A stretch of 64,000 bases of DNA, from the NCBI GenBank assembly GCA_025360585.1, contig JANYBW010000029.1, positions 31,107 to 95,106 of the forward strand. Reading direction: 5' to 3'. Origin of the DNA: Actinomycetes bacterium. GTDB taxonomy: Bacteria > Actinomycetota > Acidimicrobiia > IMCC26256 > PALSA-610. Every line of letters begins with the position of its first letter. Position 1 is the stretch's first letter. Of the stretch, positions 1 to 9,255 are shown piece by piece. Under the pieces are notes generated by a model. The model was given only the letters and a program-made list of their open reading frames with translations, did not search any database and was not told the DNA's origin. Made by a program: the position numbers and the translations under genes.

Positions 1-1
1 C

Positions 2-295
2 GTGTCACTCCAGGCCGCGCGTCGGGCCATCGATTACCTGCGTGAGAATCTCGAAGCTGAGCTTTCGTCGGCACACCTCGTCCTGCAAGGCCCAACTTCG
101 TTGTTGGCGTATTCGGGAGACGAGATCGTTGACCTGTTACGCAATGGTCAAGGCGTGTTGAACATCGTTGCGCTGGGACCGGTCGTCGATTCGATCGACG
201 ACAAGATCATCGCGTTACGGCCAGCATCGTCGGAAAGTATCGCTCCGTCCGCGCCGTCAATCGTTGCTGCGCACGAATTCCCTCTCGCTCAGTAA
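2..295 (+). CDS. Hypothetical protein, C-terminal part (gene probably enters from the left)
   Basis: An open frame runs from the window edge to a TAA just upstream of gcvT. The visible 97 residues begin at a GTG at position 2, but the frame may continue upstream, so this may be only the C-terminus. The N-terminal part looks helical (RRAIDYLRENLEAEL). The middle (YSGDEIVDLLRNGQGV, VLNIVALGPVVDSIDDKI) resembles an alpha/beta fold, and the tail is rich in Ser, Ala and Pro. I do not recognise the family. It ends nine bases before the gcvT start and may be co-transcribed with it. No signal peptide or membrane segment is visible. Confidence 0.5.
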   Translation: MSLQAARRAIDYLRENLEAELSSAHLVLQGPTSLLAYSGDEIVDLLRNGQGVLNIVALGPVVDSIDDKIIALRPASSESIAPSAPSIVAAHEFPLAQ

Positions 296-304
296 CGTGG
301 CAGG

Positions 305-1423
305 GTGCCCGTAGCCCCGTTGAAGCTGAGTCCGCTGGATGCCCGTCACCGATCCTTGGGAGCAAAGCTCACGGAGTTCGGCGGCTGGGATATGCCACTG
401 CAGTATTCAAGCGTGTTGGATGAACACCATGCGTGTCGCAGTTCGGCGGTCATGTTCGATGTCTCGCATCTCGGGACATTGCGGGTGCACGGGGCCGGGG
501 CCTTTGCGGCGCTGCAATCAACGTTGTCGAACGACCTCGAGCGCATCGCAATCGGGCGAGCCCAATACACGCATCTGCTGGACGCCGACGACGGCCATGT
601 CGTCGACGACATCATCGTTTGGTGGCTCGATGACGAAGAGTTCTTCGTGATGCCGAACGCGTCAAACACCGATCGGGTCGCCGAGGCACTCGGTATCAGC
701 TCGCCGCCATCTGATGCTGGCGCGACCAAGGTTCGCTCGCAGGACATCACGGCAGGTCGAGCGCTGATTGCAGTGCAAGGGCCCGCGGCCCGTTCGTTCG
801 TCAAACTGGTTCATCCGGCGCTCGCTGATGTCGGTCGTTTCCGCGTTGCGTCGGTTATTTGGAACGGCCACAATCTCCTCGTCGCAGGAACCGGCTACAC
901 CGGAGAAGATGGCATCGAGATTCACGTTCCGCAGGAAGCCGCCGAGGCGCTCTGGGACGCGTTGTCGGATGTGGGGATCGCGCCCGCGGGTCTGGGTGCC
1001 CGCGACACGCTGCGCCTAGAAGCTGGACTCCCATTACATGGTCATGACTTAGGCCCCGGCATAACCCCATTGCATGCGGGCCTCCAGTGGGTGGTTGGCT
1101 GGAACAAGACTGCGTTTCGTGGCCGCGATGCGCTCCTGGCGCTCAAAGAACGCGGAGCGGATCGTCAGCTCATTGGGCTCACGATCGAGGGCCGACAACC
1201 GCCCCGAGCCGAGTCGGAGATCGTGGTCGATGGCAACGTCGTAGGCGTTGTATCCAGCGGCAACTTCTCACCGATCTTGGGGCACGGCATTGCGTTGGCC
1301 TTCGTCGATCGCGATGTGGCCGAACGCGGCGGTGCGATCGAGTACTCGATCAGTGTTCGATCGAAGCTATTGCCGGCGCGTCGGGTCGCGTTCCCGTTCG
1401 TAGCGGCCTCGCCGCCGCGTTAG
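305..1423 (+). CDS. gcvT: Aminomethyltransferase, glycine cleavage system T protein
   Basis: T-protein of the glycine cleavage complex, which moves the aminomethyl carbon of glycine from H-protein to tetrahydrofolate, releasing ammonia. At 372 residues it has the usual family length. The N-terminal FGGWDMPLQYSSV and VMFDVSHLGTLRV segments, the central VAGTGYTGEDGIEI and GARDTLRLEAGLPLHGHD blocks, and the C-terminal beta-barrel part (GIALAFVDRD) are characteristic. The start is a GTG nine bases after the preceding stop. Its 3' end overlaps the convergent polysaccharide polymerase gene by 74 bases, so the two messages are antisense to each other there. The rest of the glycine cleavage system is not in the window. 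Confidence 0.93.
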   Translation: MPVAPLKLSPLDARHRSLGAKLTEFGGWDMPLQYSSVLDEHHACRSSAVMFDVSHLGTLRVHGAGAFAALQSTLSNDLERIAIGRAQYTHLLDADDGHVVDDIIVWWLDDEEFFVMPNASNTDRVAEALGISSPPSDAGATKVRSQDITAGRALIAVQGPAARSFVKLVHPALADVGRFRVASVIWNGHNLLVAGTGYTGEDGIEIHVPQEAAEALWDALSDVGIAPAGLGARDTLRLEAGLPLHGHDLGPGITPLHAGLQWVVGWNKTAFRGRDALLALKERGADRQLIGLTIEGRQPPRAESEIVVDGNVVGVVSSGNFSPILGHGIALAFVDRDVAERGGAIEYSISVRSKLLPARRVAFPFVAASPPR

Positions 1424-2798
1424 CAGGAATCCTCGACGACCTCTGCTGCGGCGGTTTGAGCGGCTGCATTGAGAGATCGTCGCTCCGTTGCGCTCGGTGC
1501 ACCACGCTGATCCAGGCCACAAAGATGAACAGCCACATGCTCGCGTTATTGGCCGGTACCGCCATGAATTCCGCGGTCATCGAGTTGATCAACATTCCGC
1601 AAAATATCGGTGTCAGTATCAATGCGTCGCGGTATCCGTGGGTGCCGGGTTTGAATGTCCACAACGCGTGTCCGATCCAGCCGAGCAGTAACAAGAATGC
1701 CACAGTTCCGAGGAGACCTTCATCGACCATGACGTTCACGAAGGCGTTATGACCGCCACCCAAACCAATGGTGTCGAGGAATATTCCGCGGGAGGCTCCG
1801 AGCCCGTCGCCGAAAATCGGACGTTTCAACACTTCTTGAAACGCCAACTTCCAAAGGTTTGTACGTTCGTTCAGTGTGGACAGCTTGTTAATGTCTTCAC
1901 CACGTTGGATATAGGACAAGATCGCGGCGCCGAACGCCACACCGACGAACGCGATGAACGCCGTTGCCATTGTGCCGATATCGAACTTCGTCTTAGGGCG
2001 GGTGTGCAAGGCCAAGAGAATGAAGATGGCTATTACCGCGCCACCGACAGAACCACGGGTTTTGGACATCAACAACGCGAGGATGATCCACGCCGCAATC
2101 GCGTTGTAGACCCAGAGCGGCCAGAGCAACAAGATGCCGCGTAGCTCCGAGGACCGTACGTACGCCAACGAAATCAGCGTACCGATCATGAGGTAGATCG
2201 CCGCGGGAACTGGATGTATATAGAGCCAGTGGAACCGGTTATTGACGTGGTTGTAGACGTTGAACGTATGGGCATGCCCAATGGCCACGGCAACGCACAA
2301 CATCATGAGATAGCCGTGCGCGAATCGATGCATGTCCGCCACGGTGGCGCGGGTCGCGATCGTTTGCGCGAGCGCGGCCACGATCATCACCTGAGCGCCC
2401 CGCACGATCGCCATATTCGGATAGACGGCGTACACCGCTGAAAGGCTGACAATCGAGGCAAAAGCCCACATCGTCGCGAGGATCGGCGTCGTACGCAACC
2501 AACGAGGTGCGCGCCCGCGTGCGAGCACGAGGTACAGCGCCACGAGGCCATAGATACCGACTTCGAGCAGTACTTGAAGGTCGGCACTACCGCCGAGCGA
2601 CGAAGCTGCGGCCCGGCGTCGGAATTTCCAGTCACTCGCAATCATCATCGGCAAGATCAGGTACGCAACCCACCAGCGGTTAAACTGGGAACGCCAAGCC
2701 GGCGCGATCCGGCGGTGCGACGATGACCCGGAGCCGGATGGTGATAGATCACTGCGCACGTCTGAACGCAGATCGCTTTTGGGCGCAGTCATGGTCAT
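1350..2798 (-). CDS. O-antigen ligase/polymerase family membrane protein (Wzy-like)
   Basis: Polytopic membrane protein of the O-antigen ligase/Wzy family, probably polymerising or transferring lipid-linked polysaccharide repeat units at the outer face of the membrane. About ten to twelve hydrophobic segments are visible, beginning near FNRWWVAYLILPMM. The family-typical large loop follows SYIQRGEDINKLSTLNERTN and contains RPIFGDGLGASRG and GGHNAFVNVMVDEGLLG, the usual Wzy_C sequence context. I chose the ATG at 2798 because it overlaps the stop of the upstream glycosyltransferase as ATGA; a longer frame to 2843 is open but unlikely. It is the last gene of the leftward polysaccharide operon and overlaps the gcvT end. 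Polymerase versus ligase cannot be decided from sequence. Confidence 0.82.
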   Translation of the reverse strand: MTMTAPKSDLRSDVRSDLSPSGSGSSSHRRIAPAWRSQFNRWWVAYLILPMMIASDWKFRRRAAASSLGGSADLQVLLEVGIYGLVALYLVLARGRAPRWLRTTPILATMWAFASIVSLSAVYAVYPNMAIVRGAQVMIVAALAQTIATRATVADMHRFAHGYLMMLCVAVAIGHAHTFNVYNHVNNRFHWLYIHPVPAAIYLMIGTLISLAYVRSSELRGILLLWPLWVYNAIAAWIILALLMSKTRGSVGGAVIAIFILLALHTRPKTKFDIGTMATAFIAFVGVAFGAAILSYIQRGEDINKLSTLNERTNLWKLAFQEVLKRPIFGDGLGASRGIFLDTIGLGGGHNAFVNVMVDEGLLGTVAFLLLLGWIGHALWTFKPGTHGYRDALILTPIFCGMLINSMTAEFMAVPANNASMWLFIFVAWISVVHRAQRSDDLSMQPLKPPQQRSSRIPANAAARPLRTGTRPDAPAIASIEH

Positions 2799-3952
2799 TG
2801 TTTTACCGACGCTCCGTTGCTGAGCGCGAGGATCTGATCGCAAATCCCGTTCGCGAATGCCTCACGGCTAAAGGTTGTTTCTGCGCGCTGGCGGCCAGCT
2901 AGACCCATGGTTGCACGCAAGGCAGCGTCGTCTTCGAGCCGGCAGATCGCGTCGCAAAGTTCGCGCGCATTTCCCGGAGCGACGATGACACCGGTTTTGC
3001 CGTCGACGAGCACCTCCGAAGCGCCTCCTGGGCCCGTCGCGATAACGGGCAGGAGCATGCTTTGGGCTTCCAAACATACGAGTGAGAATTCTTCTGGAAT
3101 GACCGACGGCACGACAGCTAAATCGGCATCGGCGTATTGGATCTGAACATCAGCGACGAATCCCCGCCATTCGATCATCTTGGCGAGGCCGTGTGTGTCG
3201 GCGTAACGAATGAGTTCTTCGTACAGCGGCATATATTCATCCAGCGTGTCGCCAAACAGCTGCACCTTCCAATCCCGTCCGCGTTCCTTGGCCATTCGCA
3301 ACGCCTCGAACAGGACTGGATGCCCTTTCTTCGGGTGGATCCGCGCGACACAAGCGATCGTGAATGGGGTGTGGGGTTTTGGCGCCGCGGCGGGAGCGGG
3401 GACGAGATCGAGCCCGTTGTGGACAACAACTGTCCGCTGGGCGAGTTGCGGTCGTCGGGTGCGGACCCATGTGCACGAGTAGTTGGAGTTGCAGATCACA
3501 ACCTGAGTCGACCAGTCGACGACCCGCAATAAAGCACCCGGAAGCCAGGTCGGCTCGTTGGGGCATTCGTGCACGTGCACGGCGTGAGGAATGCGCCAGC
3601 GCCAGCGCAGCAATGGTCCGATGCCTGCGGCGAGCGTGTTGGAATAGATCACACAAAAGGGATCATCGCGATGGGATTTCGTCAAGGTGCGAACACTGCT
3701 GAAGAGTCGCAATAACCAGGGAAGCAACCCGGCCGCCGTGAGATGGCGGCGGCGCAACGCGTAATCGGGGAGGCGAATGACCTCGGCACCAAGAGCTTGC
3801 AGCACCGCCACGCCCGGTCCACCGGAAGGTGTCGCGATGGTGACCCGAAAGTGTTTGAGTAGATCCGGCAGCGACGCGTGAAGGCACCGATCAGCGCCGT
3901 AGAGATCGGCGCTATGGGCCACAACACAGATTCGCGGAAGCTTAGCGGTCAC
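2795..3952 (-). CDS. Glycosyltransferase family 4
   Basis: Predicted retaining GT-B glycosyltransferase of the polysaccharide operon. The N-terminal Rossmann half begins with the glycine-poor CVVAHSADLYGADRCL. The C-terminal half has the GT4 features VARIHPKKGHPVLFEAL, the acceptor-side VVPSVIPEEFSLVCLEAQ with the E-x7-E motif, and GGASEVLVDGKTGVIVAPG. The GTG at 3952 is preferred to a TTG at 3967 because it forms a GTGA overlap with the stop of the preceding gene, the same junction used throughout this operon. It overlaps the polymerase start by four bases, so translation is probably coupled. Donor and acceptor sugars cannot be told from sequence. Confidence 0.88.
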   Translation of the reverse strand: MTAKLPRICVVAHSADLYGADRCLHASLPDLLKHFRVTIATPSGGPGVAVLQALGAEVIRLPDYALRRRHLTAAGLLPWLLRLFSSVRTLTKSHRDDPFCVIYSNTLAAGIGPLLRWRWRIPHAVHVHECPNEPTWLPGALLRVVDWSTQVVICNSNYSCTWVRTRRPQLAQRTVVVHNGLDLVPAPAAAPKPHTPFTIACVARIHPKKGHPVLFEALRMAKERGRDWKVQLFGDTLDEYMPLYEELIRYADTHGLAKMIEWRGFVADVQIQYADADLAVVPSVIPEEFSLVCLEAQSMLLPVIATGPGGASEVLVDGKTGVIVAPGNARELCDAICRLEDDAALRATMGLAGRQRAETTFSREAFANGICDQILALSNGASVKQ

Positions 3953-5106
3953 GGTTGCGTGCTCCAACGAGTACCGATCGCGAGTGAACGCCGAGCAGGA
4001 GCTGAGGCAGCTGCGACGAGCAATTCCTCATACGCATCAACCACATCACTCACATTGAAGGTCTGTGATGCACGGCGCTGCGCTGCGTGGCGACGCACTT
4101 GCACCATTGCACCATCTTCGGCAATCACCGAATTCAGTAGGTTCGGGAGTGATTCCAGGGTGAAGAATTGTCCCGTTTCTTGGAGCGTTTCACGATTGAA
4201 CTGCGTGTCGAACGCGGCGATGTTTGCACCGGCATGCATAGCCTCGACGAGCGACGGATTAATGCCGCCCACCGAATGGCCATGTAGATATGCCCGTGCC
4301 GATCCAAGGAGTTCAAAAAATTCGTCGCGACCGTCTACGTGTCCCACAACTCGAACTCTAGGGTCACGATGTGCGATCGTCGCCAAATTTCCTTCAACCG
4401 GCGATGCATAGTTCGCGGCGCCAAGCACGAGGAGCGGTTGTTTCAGATCAGTTGTGCTGTACGCCTGAGCGATCGTGTCGACATTGTTTTCTGGATTCAG
4501 CCGTGCCGCGACGACAAAGTACTCATTTTCGGTGATACCGAGCCGTTCGAGTACGCCCGGCGAGCGAACCGTCGCGGTCGCCGGAATGCAGTAGGGGATA
4601 ACCGTTGTCGTCGCTTGGAAGTCGTGCTGGTAGATGTCTTGGATCGCTACACAATCCGAGATCAACGCCGTCGCACACCGTCCCGAGATACGCGCCGACC
4701 CCTTGAAGAACCCTTTGGCTGCACTGCCCCATTTACCGCGGAGCCATTCCTGGCCATCCGTGTTCAGCACAATCGGGCTTCCGGTGTACCGGTGCAGCGC
4801 ACAAAAAATCGCGTTGGCGACGTTGACGCTAAGGACAACGTCGTGGCGAGCAAACCTCGAACAAATCGATGCAACAAGACCGTGACTCAACGTTGAAAAC
4901 TGCTTTCCGGGAATGGCCGGCAACACGACTCGGCGCACACCGCGGTACACGTCGTCGCCATCGGTTTCTCCGCGTCGGCAGTACATCGTGACATCGTGAC
5001 CGCGTGCGACCAGTTCAGGAAGCAACGTGGTGAGGAACGTTTCGTATCCGCTGTAGGTACTCGGAATACCTCGGGCTCCAAAGACACCAATGTTCAAACG
5101 AGTCAT
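3949..5106 (-). CDS. Glycosyltransferase with DUF1972 N-terminal domain (rhamnosyltransferase-like)
   Basis: GT-B glycosyltransferase whose N-terminus has the DUF1972 signature GVFGARGIPSTYSGYETF, found in rhamnosyl- and galactosyltransferases of capsule and exopolysaccharide loci. The C-terminal GT1/GT4 domain follows (FVVAARLNPENNVDTIAQAY, HGHSVGGINPSLVEAMHAG). The start at ATG 5106 overlaps the upstream flippase stop as ATGA; the longer open frame to 5238 lies inside the flippase gene. It is the third gene of the five-gene leftward operon. A role in extending the repeat unit on undecaprenyl diphosphate at the cytoplasmic face is inferred. Confidence 0.88.
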   Translation of the reverse strand: MTRLNIGVFGARGIPSTYSGYETFLTTLLPELVARGHDVTMYCRRGETDGDDVYRGVRRVVLPAIPGKQFSTLSHGLVASICSRFARHDVVLSVNVANAIFCALHRYTGSPIVLNTDGQEWLRGKWGSAAKGFFKGSARISGRCATALISDCVAIQDIYQHDFQATTTVIPYCIPATATVRSPGVLERLGITENEYFVVAARLNPENNVDTIAQAYSTTDLKQPLLVLGAANYASPVEGNLATIAHRDPRVRVVGHVDGRDEFFELLGSARAYLHGHSVGGINPSLVEAMHAGANIAAFDTQFNRETLQETGQFFTLESLPNLLNSVIAEDGAMVQVRRHAAQRRASQTFNVSDVVDAYEELLVAAASAPARRSLAIGTRWSTQP

Positions 5107-6392
5107 ATCGCAACCTCCCGCTCGAACCGTTCTCCATCGCCCGCGGGCAGCCCAGGCATCTCGAACTGTGCAGGGAATTTCCCAACTGAACGAGCGAGCC
5201 AAATCGTGCCGACGAGCATGCCTGCCGCGAGGGCCCACGGCGCGGCATTCACGGACACGAATTTCACTAACAACACGGCAGCGACAACGCCAATGGCCGA
5301 ATCGACCGCTCGGACCACAAATACCTGCCTCGATTGTTTGCGGGCGACCAAGAGGTTCGCGACTGGTTGACCGGCGGCGAACATCACCGCGATGGCCAAC
5401 CAGCCCAAGACCGCGAACGTTGAGACCTGCGCGTGGTGAAACACGGATTTTCCAATGGGAGTCTTGAACCCGATGATCAGCGCGCTGTAGATCGCTACGG
5501 GCAAAACCAGCAATGCAGTCATAGCCGGAAGCGGCAAGGCTTTGCGCCGGCCACTTTCCTGTGCGGCGTACATCGGAAGCAGGAGGGATGCCACACCGGA
5601 CACATACGTCATTGCAGGCTGGCCGAACAGCCGCGCAATTTCGAGTTCGCCATTAGCAGCGGTGGAAAACATCACGATGATGCTGGTCCGGACGGCAAAC
5701 TGCGCGAGCGGCCGAATGCCAGCTTGGCCCGAACGCCATATCGCGAATGATCCAAGGCCTCGGGCTTCCTTGAGTGATGGACGTTGCCAAGCGCGCTCAA
5801 CGCTTGGCAGCTGTACCCGTGCGGCAAGGATTGAAACGAGAGCTCCAACCAACATTGCGTAGATGACGATCGGCAACGTGAGTGATCCGTGACGTGTCCA
5901 CAATATTCCGAGCGTAATGAACGTACCGATCGCGTAAACGATGTCGTTGGTGACCAGCGCGACGAACGTCATTCGAGCCATGAAGATACGGCGACCGATT
6001 TCTTCGAAACCCCACAGGCCGACCATGATGCCAAACGTAAGTGCGTCGACCCATGACAATACGGTGCAGGCCAACGCGGTCGCGATCGCGACGGACAACG
6101 TCGCGAAGACCAAGGTTGATGCAACCAACCCCGAGCGCACGTCCGCGGCGAAACGGTCCATGACCGTGAGCGAGTCGCCGACCCACGCGGTATGCAATGC
6201 GGTAATCAGGCTCATCGCGATGATGAGCCACACGTAGGTACCGAGCGCGGATTTCCCAATTTCTCGCTGTACGAACAGCATCAAAATAAAGCTCGTCCCC
6301 GCCACAACCGCTTGATCAATGACGGCTGCTACCGCGCGACTCCGCCCGGCCGACGGAGTCATCTGCGGTTCGTCTTCATTCATCACAGTCAT
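5103..6392 (-). CDS. Polysaccharide flippase, MOP/Wzx-like membrane protein
   Basis: Integral membrane protein of about 430 residues with twelve or more hydrophobic segments, for example VVAGTSFILMLFVQ, VWLIIAMSLITALH, LTFGIMVGLWGF and AVLLVKFVSV. This fits the multidrug/oligosaccharidyl-lipid/polysaccharide exporter superfamily. It would flip undecaprenyl-linked repeat units to the outside for the Wzy-like polymerase in the same operon. The ATG at 6392 lies 22 bases after the upstream stop and starts with MTVMNEDEPQ; a longer frame to 6521 overlaps the upstream gene and looks spurious. The 3' end overlaps the next gene by four bases. Family membership is inferred from topology and context. 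Confidence 0.78.
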   Translation of the reverse strand: MTVMNEDEPQMTPSAGRSRAVAAVIDQAVVAGTSFILMLFVQREIGKSALGTYVWLIIAMSLITALHTAWVGDSLTVMDRFAADVRSGLVASTLVFATLSVAIATALACTVLSWVDALTFGIMVGLWGFEEIGRRIFMARMTFVALVTNDIVYAIGTFITLGILWTRHGSLTLPIVIYAMLVGALVSILAARVQLPSVERAWQRPSLKEARGLGSFAIWRSGQAGIRPLAQFAVRTSIIVMFSTAANGELEIARLFGQPAMTYVSGVASLLLPMYAAQESGRRKALPLPAMTALLVLPVAIYSALIIGFKTPIGKSVFHHAQVSTFAVLGWLAIAVMFAAGQPVANLLVARKQSRQVFVVRAVDSAIGVVAAVLLVKFVSVNAAPWALAAGMLVGTIWLARSVGKFPAQFEMPGLPAGDGERFEREVAI

Positions 6393-6414
6393 TGCGCGAC
6401 GGTCTTCGTATGGA

Positions 6415-7914
6415 TTAGTTGCGACTGCTGGCGCGCGTTCGGTTGATCGAGGCGTCGAGCGCCTGATCGCGGTTGTACACGTATCCGAATACCGGAATCG
6501 CCAACAAATCAAGTCGTTCACGGAGACGCTCGATACGGCGCATCTTTACGCCGCGCGGCACTACGAACAACACACCATCAACACACCGGGCGAGTGAAGC
6601 GCCGTGTGCTGCGTCGGCAAGGGGAGGCACATCGATGATGACGATGTCGTACCATTCACGCAAGCGTTCGAGCGTCTCGCTCATAGAGCGGCCACGCAGC
6701 AAGCTCGCGAGGTCGGCTTCCGGGCGTCCCGAACTCAGCACGGCGACCGACGTTGCGTCGCCGAGGTCGACGGCTCGCAGTGCGTCTTCGAGCGGTGAGC
6801 GAAGCGTGAGGACGTCCGACAATCCTGCGGTTCCATCGGCAATTCCTGCCAGTTTGCTGAGCGACTTGTCGGTGCCGTCCGCATCGATGATCACGACTCT
6901 GCGACCGTCGCGGGCAAAAGCGGCGCCGATGTTCGCAGCAGTCGTCGTGCTCCCTGCGCCCACTTGAACACCCGACACCATCACCACACCAGACTCGATG
7001 CTGCTCCACAGCCCTGCGGCGGCAAACTCAAATGATGCGGCGGGCATGTCGCCAAACTTGCTGAGTGCGGCATTCGCTCCACCACGAAGTGTGGGAACTT
7101 CGCCAAGCAACCGAGCATCGGTGATGATGCCCGCAACTGCGGCGTCGTCCACGATCCGGCGACGGTCCGCAATAATCCAGCACGCAACGAGGGCGAAGAT
7201 AAAGCCGACGAGTCCACCGATGGCGCCTTGGAGGGCCGCGGCACGGAGACGACCCTTGGCCGGCAACAGGCCGTTACTCGCGAAATCGACACCGTTGGCG
7301 AAGCTGTTGTTGTCGGTTTGGAGCGTTACCGTTTGCGTCGTAAAGGTTTGCACGAGATTCGAGGCAGTTTGTTTTGCGCCGGGCGTGGCTTTGGGGTCGT
7401 TGATAATTGTTTGTTGGTCAGTGATCTTTTGCGTCAGCGTCGCCAGTTTGGCCTGCAGCACTTTGTTGGTTCGATCAGTCAACGCGTTCTGTAATGCGAC
7501 CGACATCGCGTTGGCACGGGTAACCGCGCCTTCGGGCGTGTCGCTGGACATCGTCAGGTACACGATGTCGCCGACCAGATCCGGCGTTGCCGTGAGCGAT
7601 CCGCGTAGCGCATCGACGGTGGTGCCGCGCCCCAATTTTTTGGCCGCCGGGGCCAGCACGACATCCGAGCTCGCGAACTGTGCGATCGATGCGAGGTATC
7701 GCGGCATTCCATTGGATCCGTTGATGCCCGCAGGCTCCTTCAAACCGACGCGCGCCGTTGATTCGTACGTTGCCGAAAGCGCAAAGGTGGAGCCGGCTCC
7801 TGCCAAAACGCCGAAAGCGATCAGCGCGAACGCGATCGTCCAGTATTGGCGCACGGATTCAAGGAGTCCTGGCCCTTCGATGGGCGGACGGGAGTCGGAT
7901 CGGGAATTGGACAC
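6415..7914 (-). CDS. Polysaccharide co-polymerase with BY-kinase-like domain (Wzz/Wzc type), degenerate Walker A
   Basis: The N-terminal Wzz-type domain has two transmembrane segments (near residues 25-47 and after the periplasmic coiled-coil part, IGGLVGFIFALVACWII). It is fused to a cytoplasmic tyrosine-kinase-like P-loop domain. Such proteins control chain length and assembly of capsule or exopolysaccharide. Walker A' (VVIIDADG) and Walker B (IVIIDVPPL) are present. The Walker A reads GVQVGAGSTTTAAN, with Ser322 (AGC) where the invariant lysine should be. The C-terminus has no tyrosine cluster; only the Y-V-Y of FGYVYNRDQ remains. The GTG start is preceded by GGAGGG at six-base spacing. 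It is the first gene of the leftward operon. It may be a pseudokinase that keeps only a structural role. Confidence 0.82.
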   Translation of the reverse strand: MSNSRSDSRPPIEGPGLLESVRQYWTIAFALIAFGVLAGAGSTFALSATYESTARVGLKEPAGINGSNGMPRYLASIAQFASSDVVLAPAAKKLGRGTTVDALRGSLTATPDLVGDIVYLTMSSDTPEGAVTRANAMSVALQNALTDRTNKVLQAKLATLTQKITDQQTIINDPKATPGAKQTASNLVQTFTTQTVTLQTDNNSFANGVDFASNGLLPAKGRLRAAALQGAIGGLVGFIFALVACWIIADRRRIVDDAAVAGIITDARLLGEVPTLRGGANAALSKFGDMPAASFEFAAAGLWSSIESGVVMVSGVQVGAGSTTTAANIGAAFARDGRRVVIIDADGTDKSLSKLAGIADGTAGLSDVLTLRSPLEDALRAVDLGDATSVAVLSSGRPEADLASLLRGRSMSETLERLREWYDIVIIDVPPLADAAHGASLARCVDGVLFVVPRGVKMRRIERLRERLDLLAIPVFGYVYNRDQALDASINRTRASSRN

Positions 7915-8187
7915 AGAGCCCTCCAGTGAGCGATTGGTGCAGCCTTATCGGCGGGTTGCGTCTTGACGTAAGTAGGTTTGGCGCAAGACGACAATTACGG
8001 TAGTGCGTGAATGATGTGATTTCCGGTATGTCGCTTCGCAAAACCCCCCAAAATGCTCAGGTTTTAACCTACTTTTCGGGTCGCAGCGACCGATAGTGTG
8101 AACGCATACGCGCAGTGAGGGCATAACCACTCACCCGCAGCGACGAAACAAGTCAACAGTCGTTGGTAACGGAGAGATTCAGGTTCG
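7915..8187. promoter_or_regulatory. Divergent promoter region of the polysaccharide locus with inverted repeats
   Basis: This 273-base gap separates the leftward Wzz/Wzx/Wzy operon from the rightward epimerase-WecG pair and must hold both promoters. It contains GGTCGCAGCGACC (8079-8091), an inverted repeat with six-base arms about one central A. It also holds a nine-base inverted pair, AAGTAGGTT at 7972-7980 and AACCTACTT at 8066-8074, and the short palindrome-like AGGTTTTAACCT. A TAGTGT at 8094-8099 could be a -10 box for the rightward genes. These are candidate regulator sites; no regulator gene is nearby. Confidence 0.45.
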
Positions 8188-9255
8188 ATGAAGGTAGCGA
8201 TCGTGACTGGAGTTGGCGGTCTCGTGGGAGCTGCCGCGGCTCGTGCGTTTTCTCCGATCATGGATGTCGTTGTCGGAGTCGACAACGACATGCGTGCGGA
8301 CTTTTTTGGTGCCAACGCATCGACTCGATGGTCTGTCGAGCAGCTTCGTGGCGAACTCGCTAACTTCCGAAACGTCGACGCTGATATCCGCGACATCTCG
8401 GCCATGAACGCGCTGTTTGGCGATTTCGGAGCAAATATCGCCGCGGTGATCCACTGCGCCGCGCAACCCTCCCACGACTGGGCTGCGAGCGATCCGTTTA
8501 CCGATTTCACGGTGAACGCCAACGGGACCCTCGCAATCCTCGAAGCGACTCGAACGTATTGCCCAGCCGCGTCTTTTGTCTTTTGTTCGACGAATAAGGT
8601 TTACGGCGACCGTCCGAATTCCTTGCCGCTCATCACCGTCGGACAGCGCTATGAGCTCGCGGCCGAACACGAGTATGCGGAATACGGCATCGACGAGTCG
8701 ATGAGCATCGACGACAGTACGCACAGCATTTTCGGGGTTTCCAAGGCTGCTGCAGATCTGTTGGTGCAGGAATATGGCCGATATTTCGGCATGAAGACTG
8801 TCGCGGTGCGTGGTGGCTGCCTCACGGGCCCCGGGCATAGTGGCGCTCAACTTCACGGCTTCCTTGCGCACTTAATGCGTTGCGCGGCGACAAACCAGCC
8901 GTACACGATTTTTGGATACGACGGACTCCAAGTTCGCGACAATCTCCACGCACACGATCTGGCCGAGGCGTTTCTCGCGATCTACGCACATCCTGGGTCG
9001 GGCCGCGCGTACAACATCGGTGGTGGTCGGCATTCCAATTGTTCCATGCTGGAAGCGATCGAAATGTGTGAGAGCATCACCGGTACGAAGATGGCAATTA
9101 CCTACGACGACACCGCTCGAATCGGTGATCACAAGTGGTGGATCAGCGACACGCGCGCGTTTAGTAAAGATTTCGGCGATTGGTCGCCGGTTTACGATGT
9201 GCCCGCGATATTGGAAGCGATTTACGTTGAAGGTCGATCGCGGTGGTGTGAGTGA
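8188..9255 (+). CDS. NAD-dependent epimerase/dehydratase, CDP-tyvelose 2-epimerase-like
   Basis: Extended short-chain dehydrogenase that would interconvert nucleotide sugars for the adjacent polysaccharide genes. The N-terminal NAD-binding motif is VTGVGGLVGAAAA. The catalytic Ser/Thr region is FCSTNKVYGDRPN, and HSIFGVSKAAADLLVQEYGR holds the active-site lysine. The tyrosine of the usual YxxxK motif is a phenylalanine here (FGVSK). TVAVRGGCLTGPGHSG and GLQVRDNLHAHDLAEAF match the CDP-paratose/tyvelose 2-epimerase branch (RfbE-like). The 355-residue length is normal. The stop overlaps the next start as GTGA, so it pairs with the WecG-type transferase. The exact sugar is not determinable. Confidence 0.83.
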   Translation: MKVAIVTGVGGLVGAAAARAFSPIMDVVVGVDNDMRADFFGANASTRWSVEQLRGELANFRNVDADIRDISAMNALFGDFGANIAAVIHCAAQPSHDWAASDPFTDFTVNANGTLAILEATRTYCPAASFVFCSTNKVYGDRPNSLPLITVGQRYELAAEHEYAEYGIDESMSIDDSTHSIFGVSKAAADLLVQEYGRYFGMKTVAVRGGCLTGPGHSGAQLHGFLAHLMRCAATNQPYTIFGYDGLQVRDNLHAHDLAEAFLAIYAHPGSGRAYNIGGGRHSNCSMLEAIEMCESITGTKMAITYDDTARIGDHKWWISDTRAFSKDFGDWSPVYDVPAILEAIYVEGRSRWCE

